From Pyricularia pennisetigena (Eukaryota > Ascomycota > Sordariomycetes > Magnaporthales > Pyriculariaceae): 64,000 nt of DNA. The position numbers and the translations under genes were made by a program. Location: NCBI RefSeq assembly GCF_004337985.1, contig NC_043744.1, positions 312,730-376,729 on the forward strand, given 5' to 3'. How positions within the stretch are numbered: position 1 is the stretch's first letter; each line of letters starts with the position of its first letter. The notes beneath the pieces are model-generated. The model was not told where the DNA came from. It worked only from the letters and a program-made list of their open reading frames with translations, and did not search any database. This document shows, one piece after another, positions 48,108 through 58,611 of the stretch.

Positions 48108-50279
48108 TTACCTCGATCGTTCATTATCGTCCATAATTTCCGGCTCATCATGTTCCTTGCTCTCGGCCGAAAGGGAAGGACTGGGACCGTCTTGAGCCAC
48201 AACATCCTCATGGGCGGACAGAGAATGCTGGTCTTTGCTGCTCTTGACAAGGGCCTCTGGGGCATTGGAGGTGCTGTCATCTGGGACGGTATCCGGCCCG
48301 TTTTCTGATGAGGCACTCGATTCCTCAGGCGTAAGAGCGGGCATCTGCTCCTGCTCTTTCCTCTTTGTACGCTTGGCGTCCGAATCCGCGTCTGTTTGGG
48401 CTCCAGGATTGCTTCTACCTTGCTCCGGTTCGTCTTTATCTGCCTCGTGAGCCTCCTGATCTTCTGCCTCTCTGTTGTATCCCTCTTTGTCGTATAGCTC
48501 TCTGTCGTATGCCTCGTGATCGTATGGCTCTCTGCCGTCTACCTCCTGATCGTATGCCTCCTGGTCGTACGCCTCTCTGTCGTACAGCTCTTTTTCGGAT
48601 GCTTCTCTGTCGTCTGTCTCTGGTTCGTATGGCCAGTTGGTTTCTTCATCCTCCTCTCTTGCAGATTCACCCTCCTCGTCTTCTTCCGGAACAAAAAACC
48701 CCTCCTTGCTAGGTTCAAGTGGGCCCTCGGCACGCATCAAGCAATCCCAGACTGGCTTCCAAAGACGATCATCTGTCCATTGTTCGAGCAGCCAAGCGTT
48801 CCATTCAGCGATAGACGTTGCCTTGCGCCAGGAATCGGGCCACCACTCACGCCAAAAGCCGTAAGTAGCCTCCATTTGGTTCCAGTAGACGCGTGCCGGA
48901 TGTCGAGGGAGGTTTTTGGGCCAGAATTGCGGCCTGACGAGGACGGCGTTCTTGTATTCGCCGTCATCGTCGAGACCCCAGCCCTTTTCCGGCAACCAAT
49001 CGTACGAAGAAACGTTGAAGTCAAACAGGACCACTCGAAGGGATGCATCGTCGTCCCTTTCATCGCCGCAACCTTTTTCTGTATTTTTGGGGAGGCGGAT
49101 AAGAATATTACGCTCGCAAACGTCGTTGTGTCTCACGCCACAGTTCGTAAGCCCGATTCTGGCGGCAGAGACCTGGGCCATAATGCTGAGGCGCAAACTC
49201 TCAGGCAGAGAGTTTGGATCCATATCATCCATGCACTTTGCCCCTTGGATATGCTCCATAATTATCAATCGCACTGGGCGCATGTATCGCCCTCGAGGCT
49301 CGGGCAAATCCAATGGTATGTCAAAGGTGAACGAGCCGTGATATGCTGGTATTTCATGACCAGCCAGTGAGGTGTACCGAACTCCTGCGTAAACATTGGC
49401 CTCGGTGCAGTAATCCTGGTCGGCCTGGACCGTTGTGGAACGCGGCATAAATGAGAGTTCCTGGTCCACAAAAGAATAGTACAGAGGGTCGTATATTTTG
49501 GCGACATAAGTCGTTGGGTTATCGTCCAGCTTGCACACCACGATCTGGGCGCCGTGCGTGTCTCTTACGGCAATCTCGCCAACGATTTCGAACTGATGCG
49601 ATTGATCTTCATGGGTTGTACCTTTGCAAATTCGGGATGATAGACAGGCATCGACCAAAGTCTTCAGATGGAGGTCGCGCGTATCAATTACTTCAGGTGC
49701 TGGTCCAACTGTGTCTTCCTCATCAACGTCGAAAAAATTCAGCGGTGGCTCGTGCAGGTAGATGGTGGTTTTGAAGCCTTTGCGATAAGGATTCTCGGGC
49801 CGATCGGGCTCGTAGGGCGGCATCCAACCGCCCTCCTCCGTTCTGCGGAAAGGGTAAACCACGGGCACGTCACGCCAGTCAATTTGACGCGGAGAATGCA
49901 CCGACGTGGCAGACTGCTGGCTGTGGGATGAAGGGGTTCTGATTGGTTCGTCAGGCCGATACTCGGCTTCTGAAGCTGGTTGGTTATCAGAACCGTGCAC
50001 TTGCTGACCGAACACCGAATGAGATGGAGAGATAGGCGTTGAGGGTGCAGTGTCCTGCCATGTCCGGGACGGCGACGGCGACGGCGGCAGAGGCGATTGA
50101 GCCGCTGTCTCTGCGGACCCGCTCATTGTAAAATGAGGCTGAGGGGGTACGTCTCGCATGTCGAGGCAATTGTCTTCAGACGTAAGGTCCGCACCAGCCA
50201 GCCGAGCCCTCTTGTACCGAGAAGACGGGGAGGGTGAGCAAGACGAATGCCGCGAGGTTGCCCGTCGTTTAGACGGCAT
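48108..50279 (-). CDS. Protein-kinase-like protein with long charged repeat tail
   Basis: The first ATG is at 50279 (MPSKRRATSRHSS), giving 723 residues in one exon; an upstream in-frame extension lacks an ATG. A basic, Ser/Pro-rich N-terminus precedes a kinase-like domain (about 230-430). K261 is in YVAKIYD, E293 in CTEANVYAGV, the hinge-like LIIMEHIQGAK follows, and D386/N391 lie in GVRHNDVCERNIL. D420 is in VLFDFNV. Lys, Glu, catalytic Asp, Asn and metal Asp are all kept, but HRD is HND and DFG is DFN. The C-terminal 200 residues are acidic with imperfect YDREAYDQEA units. Such kinase-like proteins are common in fungi, mostly without known role. It is divergent to the PD-(D/E)XK-like gene. 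Confidence 0.85.
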   Translation of the reverse strand: MPSKRRATSRHSSCSPSPSSRYKRARLAGADLTSEDNCLDMRDVPPQPHFTMSGSAETAAQSPLPPSPSPSRTWQDTAPSTPISPSHSVFGQQVHGSDNQPASEAEYRPDEPIRTPSSHSQQSATSVHSPRQIDWRDVPVVYPFRRTEEGGWMPPYEPDRPENPYRKGFKTTIYLHEPPLNFFDVDEEDTVGPAPEVIDTRDLHLKTLVDACLSSRICKGTTHEDQSHQFEIVGEIAVRDTHGAQIVVCKLDDNPTTYVAKIYDPLYYSFVDQELSFMPRSTTVQADQDYCTEANVYAGVRYTSLAGHEIPAYHGSFTFDIPLDLPEPRGRYMRPVRLIIMEHIQGAKCMDDMDPNSLPESLRLSIMAQVSAARIGLTNCGVRHNDVCERNILIRLPKNTEKGCGDERDDDASLRVVLFDFNVSSYDWLPEKGWGLDDDGEYKNAVLVRPQFWPKNLPRHPARVYWNQMEATYGFWREWWPDSWRKATSIAEWNAWLLEQWTDDRLWKPVWDCLMRAEGPLEPSKEGFFVPEEDEEGESAREEDEETNWPYEPETDDREASEKELYDREAYDQEAYDQEVDGREPYDHEAYDRELYDKEGYNREAEDQEAHEADKDEPEQGRSNPGAQTDADSDAKRTKRKEQEQMPALTPEESSASSENGPDTVPDDSTSNAPEALVKSSKDQHSLSAHEDVVAQDGPSPSLSAESKEHDEPEIMDDNERSR

Positions 50280-51504
50280 AATTGATGCGTGCGTGGCAGC
50301 CCGGACAAAATAGCCGGGCAAGGAGGTCAGGCTCTTGCGGTTCAAATTGGGGGTGTTTTCTTGAATCGCGCGCGCAATTCAATTGGGTTGATGCAAGGTC
50401 CGGTTCCAGGCAACAGCAGCAGCAGTCCAGCAGCAGCGCAGCAGTCGTGCAACAATGTGGTTGTGGTCGACCCAGCTAAAATAGGAGGCCGGTCTCAAAT
50501 GTCGAGGCCCGGCGCTAACTTTGTCGCGCTTTATGCGCTGCGAATCTATGATAGATAGAATCGTTGGTCGCGCGACCAAAAGAGTCAGATGTTGTCACCA
50601 AGTTTAGTGGTGGAGGTGCGACTGCAGATTGGAGGCGCGCGGTTCGGGTTTTTTTCTGGGATGGGGGCTGTGTGATGAGCCAACTGGGCTCCACTGAATC
50701 TTTTTGTTGAGCCAATCATGCATAGCAATAGCATGGCAGTCCGGGGTATTGGCGCCAGCGCTTTAGTGGCTTTAGTGGAGAGTCGCCTCTTGCTGCATGG
50801 CAAGGACACCTCAACCCCTCCATCCTCCCGGCCTCACACAACTCAAGGTACAGACAGTTAAGTACCTTGGCTTCGCCTAGATAGTGGAAAAAAATACCGT
50901 GCACCATGTAACAAGTCTAGAGTCAAGTAGTGGTAGTAGTAGTAATAAAGTTTCTCTAAGCGCCGCTCCACCCACTAAGCGCGGCTATCGACCGACCCGA
51001 CAATACGGTAACTTATCACAAACAAGCCTTCCCTAGGAGCCTAGGTACCCAGCATCCTGAGACAGCACTGTTGGTCGGGTTCTTGCTTGCTGCGGTAAAT
51101 GATGGTTCTCGTCAGTCAGGCTGGGCAATCATCGCTCGACATCTGGCGCCAGTCAAGCTATGGAGCGCCCATTGCGCGCCTTGTCGTGTAAACGAGCGAG
51201 GTAGATTGACACACTGCATGCGCGAGAACTGATTGCGAGGTCTCTACAATTAGAGCATGTCACTATTGTCGACAATGTCAAATGAGTATAAGAAAGTAAA
51301 GGTGTCGCACGAAAGTTCAAGTGCTCATATGTCGTTTTGTCTCACATACCCAAGCACATACACACGCACGCACATACTGTCCACTCTCACATACACCCAC
51401 ACACCTTTTATGTGAAACCAACCCTGTATCTACCCACTTATACCTAGAATTATCCTTATATTATAAAATTATCCTTGTATCATATACACATATTTCCTCC
51501 TATC
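50280..51504. other. Shared upstream region of two divergent genes
   Basis: 1.2 kb between the start codons of the kinase-like and nuclease-like genes. It includes a CAG-rich run at about 50414-50445 and a (GTA)n-like run at about 50926-50945. The last 150 bp before the plus-strand gene is CA/TA-rich, like a leader. It may hold a bidirectional promoter; no specific site is identified. Confidence 0.5.
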
Positions 51505-53532
51505 ATGCCTTCCGGCCCTCGGCAATTGACGCTTGAACAACAGAAGTACGGTCAGCTTACCGTGTTTGACTCTTTTGACAGCCCTGTCCTTCGTATGACA
51601 GACAAAAAACCGGAAACTCGGGGCAAAATCAAAATCGACAAGAGAGGAAAATCTACCGTGGCTGCCAGCCCGCCCATCTTCTGGTTTGAGCATGATGCGT
51701 CTGACTACGTAAAAACCGCCGATTATGCACTTTCAGATGACTTGGTCACTGCATACATCAAGCTTACTTACATGCCGGCACTCTATCCCAAATGCCCACT
51801 TTCCTCTGAAGCGGACGTCGTCAGGGCAACGGCATTATGGATTCTACATCCCATCATTTTGACTCTGCAGGAAATCTTCCATGGCAAGGAGGTGAAGTGC
51901 AGCTCCGAGGACACCAGGGCGGGTGTTCGATGCGATACCCTCATTACCATTGACAAAAAGGCCGTTTTTGTCATGGAGTACAAGAGCAGAGGATACCTGA
52001 TCGAAAACGAGTATCTTGCCGGCCGTCTGGATCTGCCGAAAGCGCGAGACTCTGCTTCTCTGCGCGCATTCAGGAGCGCTTACCAAGCCAAAGTCAAATC
52101 GCAAATGGACAACTTTGAAAAAGAGGAGGAGGTGGCTAGACCTGGATATTGGATTCCCTCGCGACTTGGGCACAATGCGGCCTGCATCACGAAGCAAGCA
52201 CAGGCCTACTCCAGGGGCTTCGGAACGCGATACATCGCGTGTTTTGATTGGGACAATCTTTTCCTCTGGAACTTTGCCGGCAACACGTGGGCTGGTGGGT
52301 TTAGTCAACCGTTTGGCGAGCGCAAATTTACGAGTGAAACCTGGGCCTGGGGAACTCTCGTTACCGACCGGGCTAGCTTTCGCAAGGTCCTACTCGGCTT
52401 CATCCTCCAGGCATATCACGAGTGGCACCCTCAAAATAGGACGACCAAGGGGCTGGAGCCTTGGGCGCAGACGGAGAAGGAAATAAGAATGGAAGCCGCC
52501 GCCGCCAGGTCGCTTCAAGCCAGCATGGCGGCAAACGCGGTTGCGCACCAGAGGAATCAACGTGACGTGCCGTCGACCGCTGGCAGTGCCACGCAGCGTG
52601 TGCCCTCCGGCTCAGACCGCGACCGTTTGCCCAGGTACGACAATCCTCGCGATCAGCAGCCGCAAACACCACAGCGGCCTCGACCACCACCGCCGGCTTC
52701 GAGTTTGGCCCCTTCTCAGTTGCAGGGCTGCTCGAGCCGTGATAGGCCATCGGGGCCCTCGGATCCGCGACCCTCTTCAGACTACCGTCAAAGTCCGGAC
52801 CAACGACGCAATCTGGACCAGCGAGCTCTCTCGGATCAGCGACAGCCTTCAAACCAGCAGCAACCCTCTTCCGACTACCGGTACCCTGCAGGCCAGGGAT
52901 ACTCCGCAGGCCAGCGGTATCCTTCGGATGAGAGACCTCCTCCGAATGATGCCTACTTGGACCGACGTGGACGAGATTTGCCGAGTTACTTGATGGCGCC
53001 AGACCCACGGCACGGCTCCTCCCGCGATCGGTCGCTGTCTTCGTCTTCGTCTTCGTCGCACGCGAGGCAGGATAGCTCCCCGCACCAGCGATCGGCAGAT
53101 TATCAAGTCCACGGCAGGTCGTCCAGCCGGACGCGTCACCCGGTCGACGAACGCGGCTACGACTACCGGCCGCAGCACGCCACACCGTACCCGGCGGACG
53201 ACCACGCTGCGCCGAGATACTCCGACATGCCCGCCACGCCCTCGAGCTCGCGTCCCAGGCAGTCGCCACCGTCGGCTAGCTCGCAGCAACCAAAGAGGAG
53301 TCAGCAGGCGAGAAACGAGCCCAATCAATACGGCACTCCGTCGTCATCTGTTGGCCACCCCTACACCTCGGGCATAGCGGGCCTGCTTGCGGAGTCGGCA
53401 GAGGTCGTGAATGGAGCACGGCGTACACCCATGCAGGGGGTGCCGCAGGTGCTAGTTGTGCGAGAGGACTCTCTCGAGAAGGAAGCCGGGCGCACCTCCA
53501 CTATCAAGCGTAATAGATTCTTTGGGAGGTAG
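51505..53532 (+). CDS. Protein with PD-(D/E)XK-like core and disordered tail
   Basis: The first ATG is at 51505 (MPSGPRQLTLEQQKYGQL), giving 675 residues in one exon; the open frame begins ten codons earlier at a TTG. The N-terminal 340 residues look globular. D144 in VRCDTLITID followed by E158-x-K160 in VFVMEYKSRG has the spacing and strand context of a PD-(D/E)XK nuclease core, and E103 in SSEADVVRAT could be the helix-1 acid. The remaining 330 residues are disordered, with SDQR/PDQR-type repeats and Ser, Pro and Arg runs. No transmembrane segment is seen. The nuclease assignment is inferred from the motif only. In fungi, proteins of this kind occur near or fused to kinase-like domains. 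Confidence 0.83.
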   Translation: MPSGPRQLTLEQQKYGQLTVFDSFDSPVLRMTDKKPETRGKIKIDKRGKSTVAASPPIFWFEHDASDYVKTADYALSDDLVTAYIKLTYMPALYPKCPLSSEADVVRATALWILHPIILTLQEIFHGKEVKCSSEDTRAGVRCDTLITIDKKAVFVMEYKSRGYLIENEYLAGRLDLPKARDSASLRAFRSAYQAKVKSQMDNFEKEEEVARPGYWIPSRLGHNAACITKQAQAYSRGFGTRYIACFDWDNLFLWNFAGNTWAGGFSQPFGERKFTSETWAWGTLVTDRASFRKVLLGFILQAYHEWHPQNRTTKGLEPWAQTEKEIRMEAAAARSLQASMAANAVAHQRNQRDVPSTAGSATQRVPSGSDRDRLPRYDNPRDQQPQTPQRPRPPPPASSLAPSQLQGCSSRDRPSGPSDPRPSSDYRQSPDQRRNLDQRALSDQRQPSNQQQPSSDYRYPAGQGYSAGQRYPSDERPPPNDAYLDRRGRDLPSYLMAPDPRHGSSRDRSLSSSSSSSHARQDSSPHQRSADYQVHGRSSSRTRHPVDERGYDYRPQHATPYPADDHAAPRYSDMPATPSSSRPRQSPPSASSQQPKRSQQARNEPNQYGTPSSSVGHPYTSGIAGLLAESAEVVNGARRTPMQGVPQVLVVREDSLEKEAGRTSTIKRNRFFGR

Positions 53533-54363
53533 TAGCAGCTTATGCCCTTTTGTGTTTGTATTTTTATGGCGTCTGGGTTTCGTTTTGGCTTTTTATTTTT
53601 TATTTTTTTCTTTTTTCTTTTTCTTTTCTTGTTGGTTTCATCGATCCGTTTGTGTTGAAAAGATTTCTAGCCGCAAGATTGTGCTATGAATTTGTTAGAG
53701 AGAACAGATACATGTCTTTCTGCTACTCGTAGTTACTCTAGTCTCTCACTGTGCCACCATATGCGCTCCGTGCAATTCCAGTAGGTCATCAGGGAGGATG
53801 ACAAACAAGGATCGGGATGCAAGGATGAAGCAAGTCAATGGGTTAAATTCAAGGCAGACATTACATATAACTCAGATGATAATTTCATTGGGAAAGTAAA
53901 CATGTTGAAAAACCCCTGAGTTTTTCTGACCATTCAATTATCGAAAATAGCTACAGGAAATCTACAAGTATTATGCGGTCCTTAGTCAGGTAGCTTAGCT
54001 TTGTACGGCTTTGCCGACGACGACCAAGTCAGCCATCAATTGCATGGGTCTTTGCTGCTATATTTAGGTTGTTTATCTAGCTAGTCACCGTAGCCGTAAA
54101 TAGTCTCACATCGGAGAAGGCCCGCACAAATTACAATTGTACTGTAGTCCTTAGAAGCAAGTAAATTTGTATAAAGTCCCTAGACTTTTGCATCTCAAGC
54201 CCGACAATTCGTCATCTCTCCCCATCGAGTGCAGGATGCCCCAACTCGAACCGACTCTTTGAACCTCATTTGTTAATTGTCATTATCCACATTCATATAC
54301 AATTGCACAGTATAAACCAAACAGGTCTCATTTTAAAGCTGAGCTACCAAATTAATAACAACC
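53533..54363. other. Intergenic region
   Basis: T-rich 3' flank and the promoter side of the ADP-ribosyltransferase gene. No gene is seen. Confidence 0.6.
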
Positions 54364-55014
54364 ATGTACGGCTCAACTATTGCCTTGGGACTTGCCCTTG
54401 TATCAACAATCATCAGCGGTGCTGCAGCCGCCAAGGTTCTAGACACGGTGGGTCTAGATAAAGCCTCCGAGGTTCCAGACACGATGTATCGAGGTGACCA
54501 TCGCAACCCCGTAACCATCTACAAAGAAGGCGGCTTCTTCCCCAGAGGTCGCGCGGTGGGTGTAGAACCGGATCCGGACTACCCGTATGATAAACACGTT
54601 GCGTCGGATTTCCTGGATCCCAAAAATTTGGAAAGTCCTTGGCAGTCAGTATCTGTCACTGCACGCCAAGCGAGAGGGCATATTCTGTATACATCAGCAT
54701 GGGCAGGCTATAACCGTGAAAGCACGGTCTACGTCTACCACATCGATACGAGAGATGAAAAATTGCATTACCATGATGTTAATGCCTTGTATAAGGAGAG
54801 AGGGACGAAGAACCCGTTCGCGTACGAAGGCGAATTCCTGTCGGATCAGCCAATCCTATGGAAGTATATCACGGCGTGGGATGAAATCAATCTAAAGGCA
54901 AAATCGGAACGGAGGGTGTATGTGAAGGACGTTCAGCACCAGCTACAGGCTGCATACGGATTGCCTGGGCAATGGCGGGCTAAAAATGGGTTTGGAAAGC
55001 CAAGCAGTGACTAG
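54364..55014 (+). CDS. Secreted enterotoxin-A-type ADP-ribosyltransferase
   Basis: Single exon, 216 residues. A signal peptide (about 1-23, ALVSTIISGAAAA) precedes the fold of the heat-labile enterotoxin A family (PF01375). The NAD-binding Arg is R43 in MYRGDH, followed by the GGFFPRG stretch. S97 in SVSVTARQARG matches the first Ser of the S-T-S motif (54 residues after the Arg, as in the bacterial enzyme). E155 and E157 in YEGEF form the E-x-E motif. The family is strongly expanded in Magnaporthales, entomopathogens and other fungi as secreted candidate effectors. At 216 residues it is short, with little beyond the catalytic fold. All key residues are present, so activity is possible; the target is unknown. 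Confidence 0.86.
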   Translation: MYGSTIALGLALVSTIISGAAAAKVLDTVGLDKASEVPDTMYRGDHRNPVTIYKEGGFFPRGRAVGVEPDPDYPYDKHVASDFLDPKNLESPWQSVSVTARQARGHILYTSAWAGYNRESTVYVYHIDTRDEKLHYHDVNALYKERGTKNPFAYEGEFLSDQPILWKYITAWDEINLKAKSERRVYVKDVQHQLQAAYGLPGQWRAKNGFGKPSSD

Positions 55015-55397
55015 AATAATCGGACCATGTACGGTATTGGTATGTTGGTTTTTGCGATGGTGCTTTTATTTCCCTGTGGGCTAATTGTCCGATAATTACA
55101 ATTGGTGGAGACCAAATCGGAGAGGTTAAAAAGCATGCAGTAAAAAGTAGCTACTGCTAGACTGAAGTTAATCTACTTGAATTGAATTGAATTCCAGTTG
55201 CGCCCGCTCTCTCAAACACCTACCTACTGTGGAGACCAGAACACAATGCTTACCTAATTTCGCCAGCACCGCACCACCACCCCTTTTTCTTTTTCTGGAA
55301 TGCAGCTTTTGTTTTCCGAGTCGCGTTTTGCAACAGGGAACCCAAAAACCCGCCTCAACTGCCGCAACCCACCCACCCCTCGGCCTGAAAACCCATC
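55015..55397. other. Intergenic region
   Basis: 3' flank of the previous gene and leader of the XAP5 gene. Nothing else is seen. Confidence 0.65.
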
Positions 55398-56492
55398 ATG
55401 TCCGACCAAGTACCAACGTCTCGCTTCACTCCATCAAGCCAAACGACCAGCGAGCGATTGACGACCAACACCGTCGGCCTGGTCGCCCTCTCCGACTTCC
55501 GCAAGCGTCGCGCCGAGGTCCTCGAGCAGCAGGAGCGCGAGGCCCGCGAGAAGAGCAAGGCCTCGACCCCCGTCGACGCCGGCACCCCCGCCAACGCCAG
55601 CGAGGCGAGCGATGGGGACCTCGCCCAGCAGCAGCAGCAGCAGCAGCAGCAGAGCAAGAAGAGCAGGAAGAAGCAGAAGCGCGCAAAGATTGGCGGCTTG
55701 TCGTTTGCCGCCGACGACGAAGGGGACGGGGAGGAGGAGGATGGGGGAGATGGAGCCGGTGCAGGCATCATCAAGAAGAAGGCGCCCGCTGCAAAATCAA
55801 GCACGCCACAGGGCGGCGACGCAACAGCCAAGACCACGACGGTCGCAAAAGCCAAACTTGCTCCCAACGCCTCGGTCGCCGTCGTCCCGCGCGCACCGAT
55901 AAAGCCTGCCGAGCGTGATGCGCTACGAGCCGAGTTCCTGGCGCTTCAGGCAGCCGTCAAGGCGACCGAGATCGCGATCCCTTTTGTCTTTTACGACGGC
56001 ACCAACCTCCGCGGCGGCACGGTCACGGTCAAGAAGGGCGACTTCGTGTGGGTGTTTCTTGACAAGAGCAGAAAGGTCGGCGCGAGACACAAATCCCGCC
56101 GCGACTGGGCAAGAGTTGGCGTCGACGATCTGATGATGGTCCGCGGCACCGTCATCATCCCGCACCACTACGACTTTTACTTTTTCGCCATCAACAAGAC
56201 GGTCGGCCCCGGCGGGAAGCTCTTGTTCAACTACAGTGCCGAGGCGCCAAAGGGAGAGCAGCAGCAGCAGCAGGCCAAGGGTGGCGAGCTTGTCAGGACA
56301 CAGGTCAACATTAATACTCTCGAGGGCCACAATGACGACCCAAACTTGACCAAGGTCGTGGACCGGCGGTGGTACGAGAAGAATAAGCACATATACCCGG
56401 CCACCCTCTGGCACGAGTTTGATCCGGACAGGGACTATCGGAATGAGTTTCGCCGCGACACGGATGGAAATACCTTTTTCTACTCGAAATGA
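55398..56492 (+). CDS. XAP5 (FAM50-type) nuclear protein
   Basis: Single exon, 364 residues. A charged N-terminal half has a coiled, Glu-rich helix, a poly-Gln tract (about 76-85) and a nuclear-type basic cluster (KKSRKKQKRAKIGGL). The C-terminal half is the conserved XAP5 domain (PF04921): IAIPFVFYDGTNLRGG, VKKGDFVWVFLDKSRKVG, RDWARVGVDDLMMVRGTVII, PHHYDFYFFAINKT, and HNDDPNLTKVVDRRWYEKNK. XAP5/FAM50 proteins act with the spliceosome and in gene expression in many eukaryotes. It is a housekeeping-type gene and intact. A second short poly-Gln inserts in the otherwise conserved domain near residue 290. Confidence 0.95.
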   Translation: MSDQVPTSRFTPSSQTTSERLTTNTVGLVALSDFRKRRAEVLEQQEREAREKSKASTPVDAGTPANASEASDGDLAQQQQQQQQQSKKSRKKQKRAKIGGLSFAADDEGDGEEEDGGDGAGAGIIKKKAPAAKSSTPQGGDATAKTTTVAKAKLAPNASVAVVPRAPIKPAERDALRAEFLALQAAVKATEIAIPFVFYDGTNLRGGTVTVKKGDFVWVFLDKSRKVGARHKSRRDWARVGVDDLMMVRGTVIIPHHYDFYFFAINKTVGPGGKLLFNYSAEAPKGEQQQQQAKGGELVRTQVNINTLEGHNDDPNLTKVVDRRWYEKNKHIYPATLWHEFDPDRDYRNEFRRDTDGNTFFYSK

Positions 56493-56763
56493 ATGAGCTC
56501 GGTATTCTGAAAGTGTCACCCGGATTTTGTGGCTATAGAGTAATGGAGCAGATGCGCGTCGGCTATACCGTGTATCTTGTGCTGTTGTCGCCATCAACCT
56601 TTCCATCGTGCTTGCGACCAAGCGCGGGGGCCCTCTATATCATGCCAAAAAAAAAAAAAAAGGAAAAAAAAAAAAAAAAAGATCCGACAGAAAATGAAAC
56701 AAGAACCGCTCATGCTGTGCCCCGGTCTTCAACTTCCCTATACCCCCCAGAGATCCCTCATCT

Positions 56764-57231
56764 TCAACGGCCGCAAGACCACCATGTCGCGTACACACAA
56801 ACTCCAAGCACCCACCATCCCGGCCAGAATATCAAAAGACAAACTGCATTCCCCGCCGGGCTGAGTATAGCCCAAGCAAGCTCCATTGTGGCTCTTCGCC
56901 TCCAGGACAGCGCCCTCTTTGAGCCCCATGACCCGGCCTCTGATAGCCTTCGTACCCCGATGCTGGGCCTCGTTCTTGTGGCTGAGGTACGGATGCTTGG
57001 CTTGTTGACGGCCGCCGCCAGCTGCGTCAGGAGACTAGTCAGCTGTCTCCCGATGGTCGAGGATAGCTGGCACCACAGTATGACGAGATAGAGCGAGGCC
57101 AGAGTGCGTTGCAGTCTTTGAAGGAGTTGCCATGTGGGCACGTAGGCAGTTATCGCGACGGTCGACGTTGCTCTTTGTGCCGTTGCCCATAGGTCGGGCT
57201 CGGATGCCGATGCGGCAAGTATCGTTGACAT
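56764..57231 (-). CDS. Small hypothetical protein with hydrophobic C-terminus
   Basis: 155 residues from an ATG at 57231. The N-terminus MSTILAASASEPDLWATAQR looks like natural protein, followed by an amphipathic, Leu-rich region (about 38-75). After a basic spacer comes a strongly hydrophobic stretch (LAWAILSPAGNAVCLLIFWPGWWVLGVCVY) that could span a membrane. I do not recognise it. Composition supports a gene more than chance, but an undetected intron or a wrong C-terminus is possible. Confidence 0.45.
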   Translation of the reverse strand: MSTILAASASEPDLWATAQRATSTVAITAYVPTWQLLQRLQRTLASLYLVILWCQLSSTIGRQLTSLLTQLAAAVNKPSIRTSATRTRPSIGVRRLSEAGSWGSKRALSWRRRATMELAWAILSPAGNAVCLLIFWPGWWVLGVCVYATWWSCGR

Positions 57232-58108
57232 GACTACTCTCTTTCGTCGTTTGGTGCCTGCGTATCACTGGTTTTTGAGTAACGGTGAGGATGGGTGAGG
57301 TCAGTGATGTTTGTTTCGTTTCTATTCACTGGACATCAGCCAGTTCCAGGATGTGATCCAGCAACGAGACTCGCGGGGCATTCCACTCCCCCAAGTAGGT
57401 CTTTGATTTACGGCCTTTAACCGGGGCCCCCTCTTGCCCTCTTGCCCCCTTGCCCCTCCCCAACCCGGACCGTTTTCGGGGATCGACGGGAAGGCATTGG
57501 CGCGGTAGATGTACTGTAGTGGCCCGCATGATCTCGGCGGGGTTCCGGATTTTCGCTGGCCTTTTGCTTATCTAGCCCCTTGGCCGCCGCCAAAACTCTT
57601 GATGCGGTGCATGTCACCCGCACGTGCATCTACAGGGTGGCAATCTCATGCACCACCGCCAGCAGGTTCGCAGTTGGCTGCAGGCCTGATCACGAGTCTG
57701 TCGTGGATGTTTTTTTTTTTTTTTTTTTCCTTTTTGTATCGAACGGGGGTCTAGGTTCTCACGGCCGCTGACTGACTAGCTGCTAGCGGCGGCTTGTCGA
57801 TGAGGTTCGTACCGGAGAATCCCATCGCTACACCTGCTTGCCACGGCGATTCTGATAGGTTTGGCACGGTGGGGTTTTTCATTTTATGCTGCCTCGTAGC
57901 TCTCAGCCCGGGAATTAATTACTCGAAAGCTAGTTTGGAGATGGATTAATTTCGGGTCCTGGGGTTGGCACGGTTGGGTGTGGGGGAGGATGGCTTTTTC
58001 AGACGGGGGAAAAAAAAACGTGGTGATTTGGTGGTCATGATTGGTCAGTCAGAGTCAGCCATGGTTTGGCCATCACCCAATGATACTTTCCCACAGTTTT
58101 TTTTTTTT
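57232..58108. other. Intergenic region up to an assembly gap
   Basis: No gene is seen. There is a T tract at about 57710-57728, and a T tract also borders the gap. The 3' end of the isopropylmalate-synthase-type gene may extend to here. Confidence 0.55.
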
Positions 58109-58540
58109 NNNNNNNNNNNNNNNNNNNNNNNNNNNNNNNNNNNNNNNNNNNNNNNNNNNNNNNNNNNNNNNNNNNNNNNNNNNNNNNNNNNNNNNNNNNN
58201 NNNNNNNNNNNNNNNNNNNNNNNNNNNNNNNNNNNNNNNNNNNNNNNNNNNNNNNNNNNNNNNNNNNNNNNNNNNNNNNNNNNNNNNNNNNNNNNNNNNN
58301 NNNNNNNNNNNNNNNNNNNNNNNNNNNNNNNNNNNNNNNNNNNNNNNNNNNNNNNNNNNNNNNNNNNNNNNNNNNNNNNNNNNNNNNNNNNNNNNNNNNN
58401 NNNNNNNNNNNNNNNNNNNNNNNNNNNNNNNNNNNNNNNNNNNNNNNNNNNNNNNNNNNNNNNNNNNNNNNNNNNNNNNNNNNNNNNNNNNNNNNNNNNN
58501 NNNNNNNNNNNNNNNNNNNNNNNNNNNNNNNNNNNNNNNN
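58109..58540. other. Assembly gap of 432 N
   Basis: Bordered by T runs on both sides. It most likely contains the last intron and last exon of the isopropylmalate-synthase-type gene. Confidence 0.99.
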
Positions 58541-58611
58541 TTTTTTTGAAGATGCAACCAAGCTTCAACAAGGTGTTGCGGGAAATGCAATGCAAATGAT
58601 TTGGGACTCAC

